Source of the DNA: CAWDVH01 sp963805705
Lineage (GTDB): Bacteria > Actinomycetota > Actinomycetes > Streptosporangiales > Streptosporangiaceae
NCBI GenBank assembly: GCA_963805705.1
Contig: CAWDVH010000005.1
Location: 744,001 to 808,000, forward strand
Length of the DNA: 64,000 bases
Reading direction: 5' to 3'
In this document: positions 55,148-63,103 of the stretch, piece by piece
Layout of the letters: every line of letters starts with the position of its first letter
Numbering within the stretch: position 1 is the first letter of the stretch
Translations under genes and position numbers: made by a program
The notes under the pieces: generated by a model
What the model was told of the DNA's origin: nothing
The model's input: only the letters and a program-made list of their open reading frames with translations
The model's database searches: none

Positions 55148-56068
55148 GTGTCACGCCGCCGGGCCAGCGGGCAGGCGGGTGGCTGCTGGCCCGGCTTCAG
55201 CCGCCAGCATGGGAGGCACAGCGTCGCCGAAATCCGGTCACGGACCACCACCATCCGGGCGCTGGTCGCGGCCAGCCATCCAGGGCCCTCGCTGGCCATC
55301 ACGGCGCTGATCACGCTGCTCGCCGCGCAGGCGGCCCCGCGGGGAACCGGCCCTGTGCTGGTGGCGCCCGCCGTACTGGCCGGGCAGCTGTCGATCGGCT
55401 GGTCCAACGATTTCTTCGACGCGGGCCGGGACGCCGCGGCCGGGCGGCTGGATAAGCCGATCGCCGCGGGCGCGGTCAGCCGGGGCGCAGTCGGCCTGGC
55501 GGGCGCCGTGGCGCTGGCGGTGTCGGTGCTGCTGGCCTTCGCGATCGACTGGGTCACGGGGATTGTCAACGTGGTGATGATGATCGCCGGATGGGCCTAC
55601 AACGCCGGCCTGAAGTCGACGCTGGCCTCGGGCCTGATGTACGTCGTGGGATTCGGCCTGATACCCGTGTTCGCGGCCAGCACGCTGCCCGGCCATCCCG
55701 CGCCGCGGCCGTGGACGATCGCCGCGGCGGCCGCTCTTGGCCTCGGTGGTCACTTCGCTAATGTGCTCCCTGATCTGGCCGGGGACGAGGCAACCGGAGT
55801 GCACGGCCTGCCGCAGCGGGTGGCGGTGCGGGGCGGGCCATCGGCGGTGCGTTTCGCGGCCCTGGTGCTGCTGCTCCTGGCGTCCGCCCTGCTGGTCCTG
55901 GCGTCCAGCGGCCCGCGCCGGTGGATCGCGCCGGTCGGGCTGGGCGTGGCCTGCGCGCTCGCGGTGGTCGGGGCGCGCGGTTCCGGGCGACTGCCGTTCC
56001 TGGCCGCGATCGGCATCGCGGCGATCGATGTCGCATTGTTCGCCGCTGGGGGGGTAGCGCTTATCTGA
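55148..56068 (+). CDS. UbiA-family prenyltransferase
   Basis: A 306-residue membrane prenyltransferase with the two Asp-rich motifs NDFFDAGRD (then AAAGRLDKP) and DLAGDEATG for Mg2+-prenyl diphosphate binding, and about eight membrane segments. UbiA enzymes attach an isoprenoid chain to an aromatic acceptor. Start GTG 55148 gives a 30-residue leader before the conserved IRALVAASHPGPS; no nearer in-frame start is seen. It is first in a run of four close genes, so its acceptor is likely the product of the type III PKS. Confidence 0.88.
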   Translation: MSRRRASGQAGGCWPGFSRQHGRHSVAEIRSRTTTIRALVAASHPGPSLAITALITLLAAQAAPRGTGPVLVAPAVLAGQLSIGWSNDFFDAGRDAAAGRLDKPIAAGAVSRGAVGLAGAVALAVSVLLAFAIDWVTGIVNVVMMIAGWAYNAGLKSTLASGLMYVVGFGLIPVFAASTLPGHPAPRPWTIAAAAALGLGGHFANVLPDLAGDEATGVHGLPQRVAVRGGPSAVRFAALVLLLLASALLVLASSGPRRWIAPVGLGVACALAVVGARGSGRLPFLAAIGIAAIDVALFAAGGVALI

Positions 56069-56170
56069 GCCCGAGCTTTCGCCCGCGCGCCCGCCCGAGC
56101 CCCCGGCGGAGCCTGAACCGAACCTTCCACCCACTCGTCCAAGAGGTATGCACATGTGCGATCTGCAGAT

Positions 56171-57229
56171 ATGACTCGGATCGCAGCTATCCGGTCCGCG
56201 CTTCCGCCGTACCGGTACCAGCAGGCTGAGCTGACCGGGGCCATGGCCGAGCTGAGCAACGTGGGCCCCCCGCAGCGCGCCCTGCTGGAGCGGCTGCACG
56301 CCAACGCTGGTGTCGATACCCGGCATACCGTGCTGCCGCTGGCCGAGTACAAGGGGCTGGACGGGTTCGGCCCGACCAACGACCTGTACATCGAGCACGC
56401 GACGGCCCTGGGGGAGCGGGCCCTGGACAGCGCCCTGCGCGCGGCCGGGGTGGCCGCACGGGATCTGGACCTGCTCATCGTCACGTCGGTCACCGGCCTG
56501 GCGGTGCCGTCGCTGGATGCCCGCCTGATCCCGCGGCTGGGACTGCGGCCGGATATCAAGCGGGTCCCTATCTTCGGGCTCGGCTGCGTGGCCGGCGCGG
56601 CGGGCCTGGCCCGGCTGCACGACTACCTGCTCGGCTGGCCGGGGCACACCGCCGCGCTGCTGGCGGTCGAGCTGTGCTCGCTGACCGTGCCCGCGGCCGG
56701 GGCCACGACGCCGGATCTGGTGGTCAGCGGGCTGTTCGGCGACGGCGCGGTGGCGGTGGTGGCGCGCGGCGAGCAGGCCGGCGCGGCTGCGGGCGGACCG
56801 CGGGTGATCGCCTCGCGCAGCAAGGTCTATCCCGACACCGGCGATGTCCTGGCCTGGCGGCTGGGGTCGGCGGGCTTTCGCATCGTGCTGACCGCTGAGC
56901 TCGCCAGCGTGGTCGGGCGGCACCTGAGGCAGGACGTCAGCGCTTTCCTCGCGGACTGCGGGCTGACCATCGGCGCCATCACGAGCTGGGTGTGTCATCC
57001 GGGCGGCCCGAAGGTGATCGACGCCGTGGAGCAGGGCCTCGGCTTGCCGGCCGATGCGCTCGAGGTGACCAGGCGCTCCCTCGCCGAGGTCGGGAACATG
57101 TCATCCGCCTCGATCCTGCACGTGCTCCAGCAGACCATCGACACGGCCAGGCCGCCGCCGGGATCGCCCGGCATGCTGATCGGCCTGGGCCCCGGGGTCA
57201 GCGTCGAGCTGATCTTGCTCCAGTGGTAG
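56171..57229 (+). CDS. Type III polyketide synthase
   Basis: A 352-residue chalcone/stilbene-synthase-fold enzyme with the catalytic triad Cys139 (FGLGCVAGAAGL), His276 (VCHPGGPKV) and Asn309 (GNMSSASILHVL). It should extend a starter acyl-CoA with malonyl units and cyclise the chain. Start ATG 56171 (MTRIAAIRSALPP) is preferred to ATG 56156. Closest functional analogue in my memory is SrsA of Streptomyces griseus, which makes alkylresorcinols, partly because the next two genes match SrsB and SrsC types. The starter and chain length cannot be read from sequence. Confidence 0.92.
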   Translation: MTRIAAIRSALPPYRYQQAELTGAMAELSNVGPPQRALLERLHANAGVDTRHTVLPLAEYKGLDGFGPTNDLYIEHATALGERALDSALRAAGVAARDLDLLIVTSVTGLAVPSLDARLIPRLGLRPDIKRVPIFGLGCVAGAAGLARLHDYLLGWPGHTAALLAVELCSLTVPAAGATTPDLVVSGLFGDGAVAVVARGEQAGAAAGGPRVIASRSKVYPDTGDVLAWRLGSAGFRIVLTAELASVVGRHLRQDVSAFLADCGLTIGAITSWVCHPGGPKVIDAVEQGLGLPADALEVTRRSLAEVGNMSSASILHVLQQTIDTARPPPGSPGMLIGLGPGVSVELILLQW

Positions 57230-57294
57230 CGCTGTAGTGATAGCCCTGCAGTTGGTAGCGCTGCCGTGGTAGCGCCGTGCCCCCGGAGAGCCTG

Positions 57295-57825
57295 ATGGAA
57301 ATCTATTACGTGCTGCTCGTGGTGATCTGCTGTGAGCGGCTGGCAGAGCTGGTGGTGTCGCAGCGCAACGCCGCGGCCAGCATGAAGCGCGGCGGGCAGG
57401 AGTTCGGCCAGGCGCACTTTCCGGTCATGGTGACCCTGCACGCGGCGCTGATCGCCGCGTGCTTTCTCGAGCCGGTCGTGCTGCACCGGACGTTCATCCC
57501 CGCGCTGGAATGGCCGATGATCGCGCTGGTCGTGGCCGCGAACGCGCTTCGCTGGTGGTGCATTGTCACCCTGGGGCCGCGGTGGAGCGCGCGGGTCATC
57601 GTGGTGCCTGGCCTGCCGCTGGTCACGACCGGCCCCTACCGCTGGTTCCGGCACCCGAATTACGTGGCGGTCATCGTGGAGGGCGCGGCCCTGCCGCTGG
57701 CCGGGTCGGCATGGATCACGGCGTGCGCGTTCACGGCCCTGAACGCGGCGCTGCTCACCGTCCGGGTGCGCTGCGAGTCGCGGGCGCTGGCGGCGTCGCG
57801 GGCCCTGGCCCCGGCCCGGCCGTGA
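57295..57825 (+). CDS. Isoprenylcysteine-carboxyl-methyltransferase-like protein
   Basis: A 176-residue membrane methyltransferase of the ICMT family: ending pattern GPYRWFRHPNYVAVIVEG is the SAM-binding signature. In type III PKS clusters such proteins (SrsB type) methylate the phenolic lipid rather than isoprenylcysteine. ATG 57295 has GGAGAG 5 bp upstream. The stop overlaps the next start by 4 bp. Confidence 0.88.
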   Translation: MEIYYVLLVVICCERLAELVVSQRNAAASMKRGGQEFGQAHFPVMVTLHAALIAACFLEPVVLHRTFIPALEWPMIALVVAANALRWWCIVTLGPRWSARVIVVPGLPLVTTGPYRWFRHPNYVAVIVEGAALPLAGSAWITACAFTALNAALLTVRVRCESRALAASRALAPARP

Positions 57826-58844
57826 TCGACGTCCTGGTCGTCGGCGGCGGCCCGGCCGGGCTCGCGACGGCGATCAGGTGCGCTCAGGCGGACCTGCAGG
57901 TGACCGTGGCCGAGCCACGGGCGGCTCCGATCGACAAGGCCTGCGGGGAGGGGCTGATGCCGGCCGCGGTGGCGCGGCTGCGCGCGATCGGAGTCGACCC
58001 GCCCGGCCTGCCGCTGCGCGGCATCCGCTACCTGGACCCCGGTCACCGGGCCGACGCGCATTTCCGCTCCGGTCACGGGCTGGGAGTGCGGCGCACGGCC
58101 CTGCACGCCGCGCTCGCGCAGCGCGCGGCCGCGCTGGCCATCCCGGTCCTGCCGGTCCGGGTGACCGGGCTGGTGCAGCACGCCGACCGGGTGAGCGCCG
58201 CCGGTATCGAGGCCCGCTACCTGGTCGCCGCCGATGGGCTGCACTCGCCGATCCGCCGCGCCTGCGCGCTGGGGGCGCCCCCCGCCCGCCACCGGCGGTT
58301 CGGGGTGCGCCGCCACTACCGGATGGCGCCGTGGAGCGACCTGGTCGAGGTGTACTGGGCGCCCGGAGCCGAGGCGTACGTGACTCCGGTCGCCGATGAC
58401 CTGGTCGGCGTCGCGATGCTGGGCGCCGGGCGCGGCGATTTCGATACCCGGCTCGCCGATTTTCCGGCCCTGGCGCAGCGGCTGGCCCTGGCCGAGCCGT
58501 CCGGCGGCGACCGCGGCGCCGGGCCGCTGCGCCAGGATGTCCGGCGCCGGGTCTGCGCGAACGTCCTGCTCGTCGGTGACGCCGCCGGATATCTCGACGC
58601 CCTGACCGGCGAGGGCATCAGCGTCGCGCTGGCCCAGGCGGCCGCACTCGCCGAATGCCTGCGCGCGGGCCGGGCGGCCGACTACGAGCAGGCCTGGCGG
58701 CGCGTCTCCCGCAAGTCCCGGCTGCTGACCGCCGGACTGCTGTGGTCCAGGCACCGGCGCGTGCTGGCCCCGCGCATCGTCCCGGCCGCCCAGACTCTGC
58801 CGTGGCTGTTCACCAGCATCGTCAACCAGGTCGCCGGGGCTTAA
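57822..58844 (+). CDS. FAD-dependent oxidoreductase/monooxygenase
   Basis: A 340-residue flavoprotein with the FAD motif VLVVGGGPAGLATAIRCAQA, AACGEGLMPAAVARL and VLLVGDAAGYLDALTGEGIS. It belongs to the geranylgeranyl-reductase/PHBH-like superfamily and is comparable to SrsC, which hydroxylates alkylresorcinol to a quinone. It could alternatively reduce a prenyl chain. GTG 57822 overlaps the ICMT stop (GTGA). It is the last gene of the cluster. Confidence 0.88.
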   Translation: MIDVLVVGGGPAGLATAIRCAQADLQVTVAEPRAAPIDKACGEGLMPAAVARLRAIGVDPPGLPLRGIRYLDPGHRADAHFRSGHGLGVRRTALHAALAQRAAALAIPVLPVRVTGLVQHADRVSAAGIEARYLVAADGLHSPIRRACALGAPPARHRRFGVRRHYRMAPWSDLVEVYWAPGAEAYVTPVADDLVGVAMLGAGRGDFDTRLADFPALAQRLALAEPSGGDRGAGPLRQDVRRRVCANVLLVGDAAGYLDALTGEGISVALAQAAALAECLRAGRAADYEQAWRRVSRKSRLLTAGLLWSRHRRVLAPRIVPAAQTLPWLFTSIVNQVAGA

Positions 58845-58918
58845 GAGCGCCGCGGCGGCCGCCGGCGCTGGCTCAGCTCCCTATGCTGGCGGACGATCAG
58901 TGAGAAGGTCCTCCTTAT

Positions 58919-59026
58919 ATGGCCATCCGGCTCGGCAGCACGGTGATCAACTGCGCGGACATGGAGCTCATGACCACCTTCTGGTCCCGGGCGCTGGATC
59001 TTGTCCCCACCACACCGGCACCGGCA
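58919..59026 (+). pseudogene. VOC-family gene, 5' fragment
   Basis: ATG 58919 opens IRLGSTVINCADMELMTTFW and SRALDLVP, a clear VOC (glyoxalase-like) N-terminus. After about 34 codons the match stops abruptly, and neither that frame nor the other two continue the fold in the following 150 bp. So only the first quarter of the gene remains. The 3' part was probably deleted. Confidence 0.7.
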
Positions 59027-59177
59027 TGCTGCCCGTGGTGCTGGCCTCGGCCGCGTAAGGTAGCAGGGTCCTGCGCACCCGCGACGTGGGCAGGTGCCGC
59101 AGGGTCGGCCTCGGCTCGGCGGATACTCACCGGCCCCAGTGCCGGGGGAAGTGCCGATACACACACCAGGGAGACAG

Positions 59178-59528
59178 ATGGACGCGGACCGGGCACGGGC
59201 CCTGGTGCTGGCCGAGCGAGCCGAGGTTCAGGGCCTGCTCGGGGGCACCGAGGCGGCAGGCGAGCAAGACCGCGAAGCAGAAAACGAGACCGGCGACATC
59301 GCCGATCGCGCCCAGCCGCTGTCCGCTGAGGGCATGGACGACTCCATCGCGGCCGACTTGCGCGATCGCCTGGCCGCGCTGGACCGCGCCCTGCAGCGGC
59401 TGGACGACGGGACGTTCGGGCTCTCCACGCTCAGCGGGCTGCCGATCCCAGACGAGCGGCTGGAAGCCGACCCGGCCGCGGAGGTCACCGTCGAGGAGGC
59501 CCGGGCCCGAGCCCGGGATCTGGCGTGA
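59178..59528 (+). CDS. TraR/DksA-like protein without zinc cysteines
   Basis: A 116-residue DksA-like protein with a coiled-coil N-terminal half (MDADRARALVLAERAEVQ) and a C-terminal segment GTFGLSTLSGLPIPDERLEA that aligns to the usual zinc finger. All four cysteines are missing, so it cannot bind zinc there. Many actinobacterial relatives keep one or none. It may bind RNA polymerase. GGGAGAC lies just before ATG 59178. Confidence 0.78.
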   Translation: MDADRARALVLAERAEVQGLLGGTEAAGEQDREAENETGDIADRAQPLSAEGMDDSIAADLRDRLAALDRALQRLDDGTFGLSTLSGLPIPDERLEADPAAEVTVEEARARARDLA

Positions 59529-59642
59529 TGGCCGCTGTCCCGATGCGGTCCTTCGCGCATACCATCGCGTAGTGGGGCGGCTTCGGCGGCGATCAGCGGC
59601 CGGTGCCGTGCCAGGCGCCCGGATCGAGTCCCGGAGGTTGTC

Positions 59643-59825
59643 ATGGAGGATGTCCGGTACAAGATGATCATGGCGCTCAGCGCCGCTGACATCGGCAGCC
59701 CCATCTGCGAGCAGGCCGCCGAGATCTGCGCCGAGATCGCTGACCAGCACTGCGCGGAGCTGCACGTCACGATGACCGCGCCCGTCATCGCGGTCGGCCA
59801 GGCCGGCCAGGAGGAGCGACGATGA
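59643..59825 (+). CDS. Small protein coupled to pirin, 60 aa
   Basis: MEDVRYKMIMALSAADIGSP with CEQAAEICAEIADQHCAELHV. It has a helical, Cys-rich look but no known domain. GGAGG is 7 bp before ATG 59643, and its stop overlaps the pirin ATG by 4 bp, so it is likely translated. Function unknown. Confidence 0.6.
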   Translation: MEDVRYKMIMALSAADIGSPICEQAAEICAEIADQHCAELHVTMTAPVIAVGQAGQEERR

Positions 59826-60601
59826 CCGAGACGACGGAGGCGCTGGCGCCGACGGTAGATGTCCGCCGGGCCGGCGATCGGTTCAAGACCAGGCTGAGAT
59901 GGCTGGACTCCAAGCACTCGTTCTCGTTTTCCCGCCACTACGACCCGCTGAATACCCATCATGGGCTGCTCCTGGTCAACAATGACGACATAGTCACGCC
60001 AGGAACGGGCTTCGAGACGCACCCGCACCAGGACATGGAGATCGTCACCTGGGTGCTCCAGGGCTCACTGGTCCACCAGGACTCCACCGGGCATTCCGGC
60101 ATCATCTACCCGGGCCTGGCCCAGCGGATGAGCGCCGGAACCGGCATCCTGCACTCGGAGAAGAACGACTCCTGGCGGCTCCAGGGCGGCTCGCAGCACA
60201 CCGATCCCGTGCATTTCGTGCAGATGTGGGTCGTCCCTGACGAAGACGGCATCACTCCGGGCTACGAGCAGCTGGAGATCGATGACGAGCTGCTGCGCGG
60301 CGGCCTGGTGCCGGTCGCCTCAGGCATGGCCAAGCACGACGGCGCGGCGGCCATCCGCATCAAGAACAAGTACGCGGCGCTACATGCCGCCCGGATGAGA
60401 CCCGGCGAGGTGATCGAGCTCCCTGAGGCCCCGTTCCTGCATCTGTTCGTCCCGCGAGGAGCCGTCTCTCTTGAGGATGCCGGCTCGCTGGCGCAGGGCG
60501 ATGCGGTGCGATTCACGGCGACCGGCGGGCAGAAGATCACCGCTACCGAGCCAGCCGAGATCCTGCTGTGGGAGATGCACGCGGCCGTCACCGGCTGGTA
60601 G
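59822..60601 (+). CDS. Pirin-family protein
   Basis: A 259-residue bicupin with the pirin metal-binding residues: THHGLLLVNND, TGFETHPHQDMEIVTWVL and LQGGSQHTDPVHFVQMWV. Pirins bind Fe or other metals; some have quercetinase activity and others act as redox regulators. ATG 59822 overlaps the small upstream gene. It is followed by a hairpin. Confidence 0.9.
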   Translation: MTETTEALAPTVDVRRAGDRFKTRLRWLDSKHSFSFSRHYDPLNTHHGLLLVNNDDIVTPGTGFETHPHQDMEIVTWVLQGSLVHQDSTGHSGIIYPGLAQRMSAGTGILHSEKNDSWRLQGGSQHTDPVHFVQMWVVPDEDGITPGYEQLEIDDELLRGGLVPVASGMAKHDGAAAIRIKNKYAALHAARMRPGEVIELPEAPFLHLFVPRGAVSLEDAGSLAQGDAVRFTATGGQKITATEPAEILLWEMHAAVTGW

Positions 60602-60636
60602 CAGGCGGACGCAGGCGGCACCAAGGTGCTCGAAAT

Positions 60637-60679
60637 GCCGCCGCGAGCAGGTGCGTGAATGCCTGTGACCTGCGGCGGC
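60637..60679 (+). terminator. Hairpin terminator of the pirin operon
   Basis: GCCGCCGCGAGCAGGT (60637-60652) pairs with ACCTGCGGCGGC (60668-60679) apart from a 4-base bulge, loop of 15 bases, 35 bp after the pirin stop. It is the probable terminator. Confidence 0.45.
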
Positions 60680-60730
60680 GCACCCTATCCCAGCGGTCCT
60701 GACCGGGCCCACGAGCCCGCGGTGAGCTGG

Positions 60731-61195
60731 CTAGGCCGACTGCTGCAGCGCGGTCTCTATATCGGCCCGGTGGGTGTCTGCATGCCGGGCCGCGATCTCC
60801 GCGAACCGGCGTATCCGCCCGTCGCCCGCATCGAGCTGGCCGGCGTCCAGGCCGGCCACTAGCCCGATAATCTCATCGCCGCTGACGCGAAGATGATCTG
60901 CGGCCTGCGCCCGGCTCACCTCGGCGGCCTGCACGGCATGCTGGGCGTTGTGCACATCGACAATGTCAGCGTTCACCTCGACCTGCTGGCCGTCCAGGAT
61001 GTCCCGCATCCAGCCGGCCAGGTACTCGTAGGAGTGCGCGACGTGGTCAAGCACCACGCCCACTGGCCGGGGATCACCCTCGAGCGGCGCTGCGCTCCAG
61101 TCGTGATCGGTACACTGCTGCACGAAAGCGAGCAGCCGCTGTCGTGCCGCATCGATCTGCGCGGCGTGCTCCGCCGGGCTCCGCTCGTCGGTCAT
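60731..61195 (-). CDS. DinB-superfamily protein
   Basis: A 154-residue four-helix-bundle protein (AARQRLLAFVQQCTDHDWSA, GVVLDHVAHSYEYLAGW, and ARHADTHRADIETAL at the end). The His residues in LDHVAHSYE and RHADTH are plausible metal ligands. It resembles mycothiol-dependent DinB-like proteins. It is divergent from the TMEM175 gene. Confidence 0.78.
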   Translation of the reverse strand: MTDERSPAEHAAQIDAARQRLLAFVQQCTDHDWSAAPLEGDPRPVGVVLDHVAHSYEYLAGWMRDILDGQQVEVNADIVDVHNAQHAVQAAEVSRAQAADHLRVSGDEIIGLVAGLDAGQLDAGDGRIRRFAEIAARHADTHRADIETALQQSA

Positions 61196-61247
61196 GCGCT
61201 GAGCGTAGGGGGCAACGCCAGCGAGCGGAAGCAGATCGGCGGCGCTG

Positions 61248-62101
61248 ATGACCAGTAAGGACCTTGCTCAGGACCCGCAGTCCGGCGGCGAGCCGCTGCC
61301 TGACCGCGAGCCGCTGCCTGGCCGGCGGCTGGCTCGCTGGCGCCGGATCCCGTCGCTCGTGTCGGCCATCTGGAGTACGACCGCATCCTGTTCTTCAGTG
61401 ATGCGATCTTCGCGATCGCGATCACCCTGCTGGTCGCCGGCCTGGTGGTAGGCGTCAATCCGCACGGGATCGCCGACACCGGCCGTGAGCTTCGCGACGC
61501 GGGCTCCGGCATCGAGGCCTTTGTGATCAGCTTCGCCGTGATCGGCCTGTTCTGGATGGGCCACCACTCGATGTTCCGTTACATAACGGCCGTGGACCGG
61601 CGGCTGATCTTCCTGAACCTGCTGTTCCTCGGCGTCATCGCCTTCCTGCCCTATCCGACGGAGCTGATCAGCAGCACGCTCCAGACTCCCTCGGTCATCT
61701 TCTATGCCGCCTGCTGCGCGGCGGCGGGACTGGCCGAGGCCGCCTGCTGGCTGTATGCGACCCGTTCGCCGGCCGCCCTCGCGGTGCCACCGGCCACGCC
61801 GGCACACCGGCGCTCCGCCCTGCAGATCACGCGTGATACGGCGGTGCATCTGCTGTCGATCCCGGTCACCATCTTCTCGGCCCGCCCGGCCACTGAGCTT
61901 GCCGTGCCGGGTGCCGCGACCGTGCGCCGGCCCTACCTCCTGCAGATCTTGCGTGTTCCGGTGCTGTTCCTGCTGTCGATCCCGATCGCCATCTTCTACT
62001 CGCCTCGCGCGGCCACCTATTCGTGGATCCTGATCTGGGTCCTGGGCGTGCTGCTGAATCACCTCGCGCCCATCGAGGAGGTGCGGGAGGAGCTGAGCTG
62101 A
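61248..62101 (+). pseudogene. TMEM175-family potassium channel, frameshifted
   Basis: The N-terminal leader from ATG 61248 (MTSKDLAQDPQSGG...) runs in one frame. The first membrane segment, EYDRILFFSDAIFAIAITLL, with the family's FSD motif, continues in a second frame with HHSMFRYITAVDRRLIFLNL and further hydrophobic segments. In this second frame a TGA lies near 61310, and no ATG or GTG precedes FSD, so the frames must join around 61335-61372. One net base is missing or two are extra. TMEM175 proteins are K+-selective channels with two six-helix repeats per dimer. It is otherwise intact. Confidence 0.78.
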
Positions 62102-62103
62102 GC

Positions 62104-62988
62104 TCAGGTCTGCAGCGGCATCAGCTCGCGGACGAAATGCCCGAGGAACTCCGCCTGATCCTGGGTGGCCGCCGCGGGCCGGATTACGAACTTGCTGATG
62201 CCTGCGGCCACGTAGCGCTCGATCAGGGCGGCGGCATCCGGCCAGCCCGTGGCGATCAGGCTGGCGGGGTCGGTGCCGGGGCGCCGCTGGCCGACGGCCG
62301 CGGCCAGCTCGGGCGGGATGGTCCCGGCTGCTACCGCCAGGCTGATCCCGAAGTGCTCGGGGTCGACCTCGCGTCCGGCCTGCGCGGCCGCGGCCTGGAT
62401 GGCCTCCCGGCCGGCCTGGGCCTCGTCCGGCGTCAGGAAGCTGGCCAGCCAGCCGTCGCCCAGCCGCCCGACGCGTCGCAGGGCGCCCGGAGCGCTGCCG
62501 CCCAGCCAGATATCGAGCGGCTCGGGCGGCAGCGGGCCGACGCTGACGTCGTCGAGGGTGAAGAACTCGCCGTCGAACGAGACCGATTCCTGGCGCAGCA
62601 GGAGCCGCAGCAGCTCCAGTGACTCGTCGAACACCGCGCCACGGCGGCCGGCCGGGACACCGAACAGGGCCCGCTCGGCGCGGCGGGCGGGCTGCAGGCC
62701 GAAGACCGGCAGCACCCGCTTCGGCGCGAGCGCGGCCAGCGACGTGAGCTGCTTGGCGACCAGCACGGGATGGCGTCCTGGCAGCACCGACACTCCGGTG
62801 CCCACCTTCAGCCTCGCGGTCCTGGACAGCGCGTACGCCATCCCCACGAACGGCTCGACCAGCGACCCGAACACCATCTCCGACAGCCACAGCGAGTCAA
62901 CGCCGGACTCCTCCAGGTGGTCGACGGCACCGGCGAAGCCGCCAGGGCCGCCGGCCGCGCCCAGCCCGATCCCGATTCTGACCTTCAC
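62104..62988 (-). CDS. LLM-class F420-dependent oxidoreductase (TIGR03854-like)
   Basis: A 294-residue luciferase-like protein (VRIGIGLGAAGGPGGFAG, LWLSEMVFGSLVEPFVGMAY, GVSVLPGRHPVLVAKQLTSL, LDIWLGGSAPGALRRVGRLG). The pattern fits the TIGR03854 branch of F420-dependent enzymes. Start GTG 62988 places the first strand at residue 3; ATG 63009 is an alternative. It converges 2 bp from the TMEM175 stop. Substrate unknown. Confidence 0.88.
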   Translation of the reverse strand: MKVRIGIGLGAAGGPGGFAGAVDHLEESGVDSLWLSEMVFGSLVEPFVGMAYALSRTARLKVGTGVSVLPGRHPVLVAKQLTSLAALAPKRVLPVFGLQPARRAERALFGVPAGRRGAVFDESLELLRLLLRQESVSFDGEFFTLDDVSVGPLPPEPLDIWLGGSAPGALRRVGRLGDGWLASFLTPDEAQAGREAIQAAAAQAGREVDPEHFGISLAVAAGTIPPELAAAVGQRRPGTDPASLIATGWPDAAALIERYVAAGISKFVIRPAAATQDQAEFLGHFVRELMPLQT

Positions 62989-63103
62989 GTGCCCATCCGA
63001 CCATGACATCGGCCGCCCGGTACAGCCGCCCCCGTGGGTAGAATCCGCTGAGCCTGGACGGCTGCGGCACGCCACGGTGGACGGCTAAGGGAGAAAGATC
63101 GAC

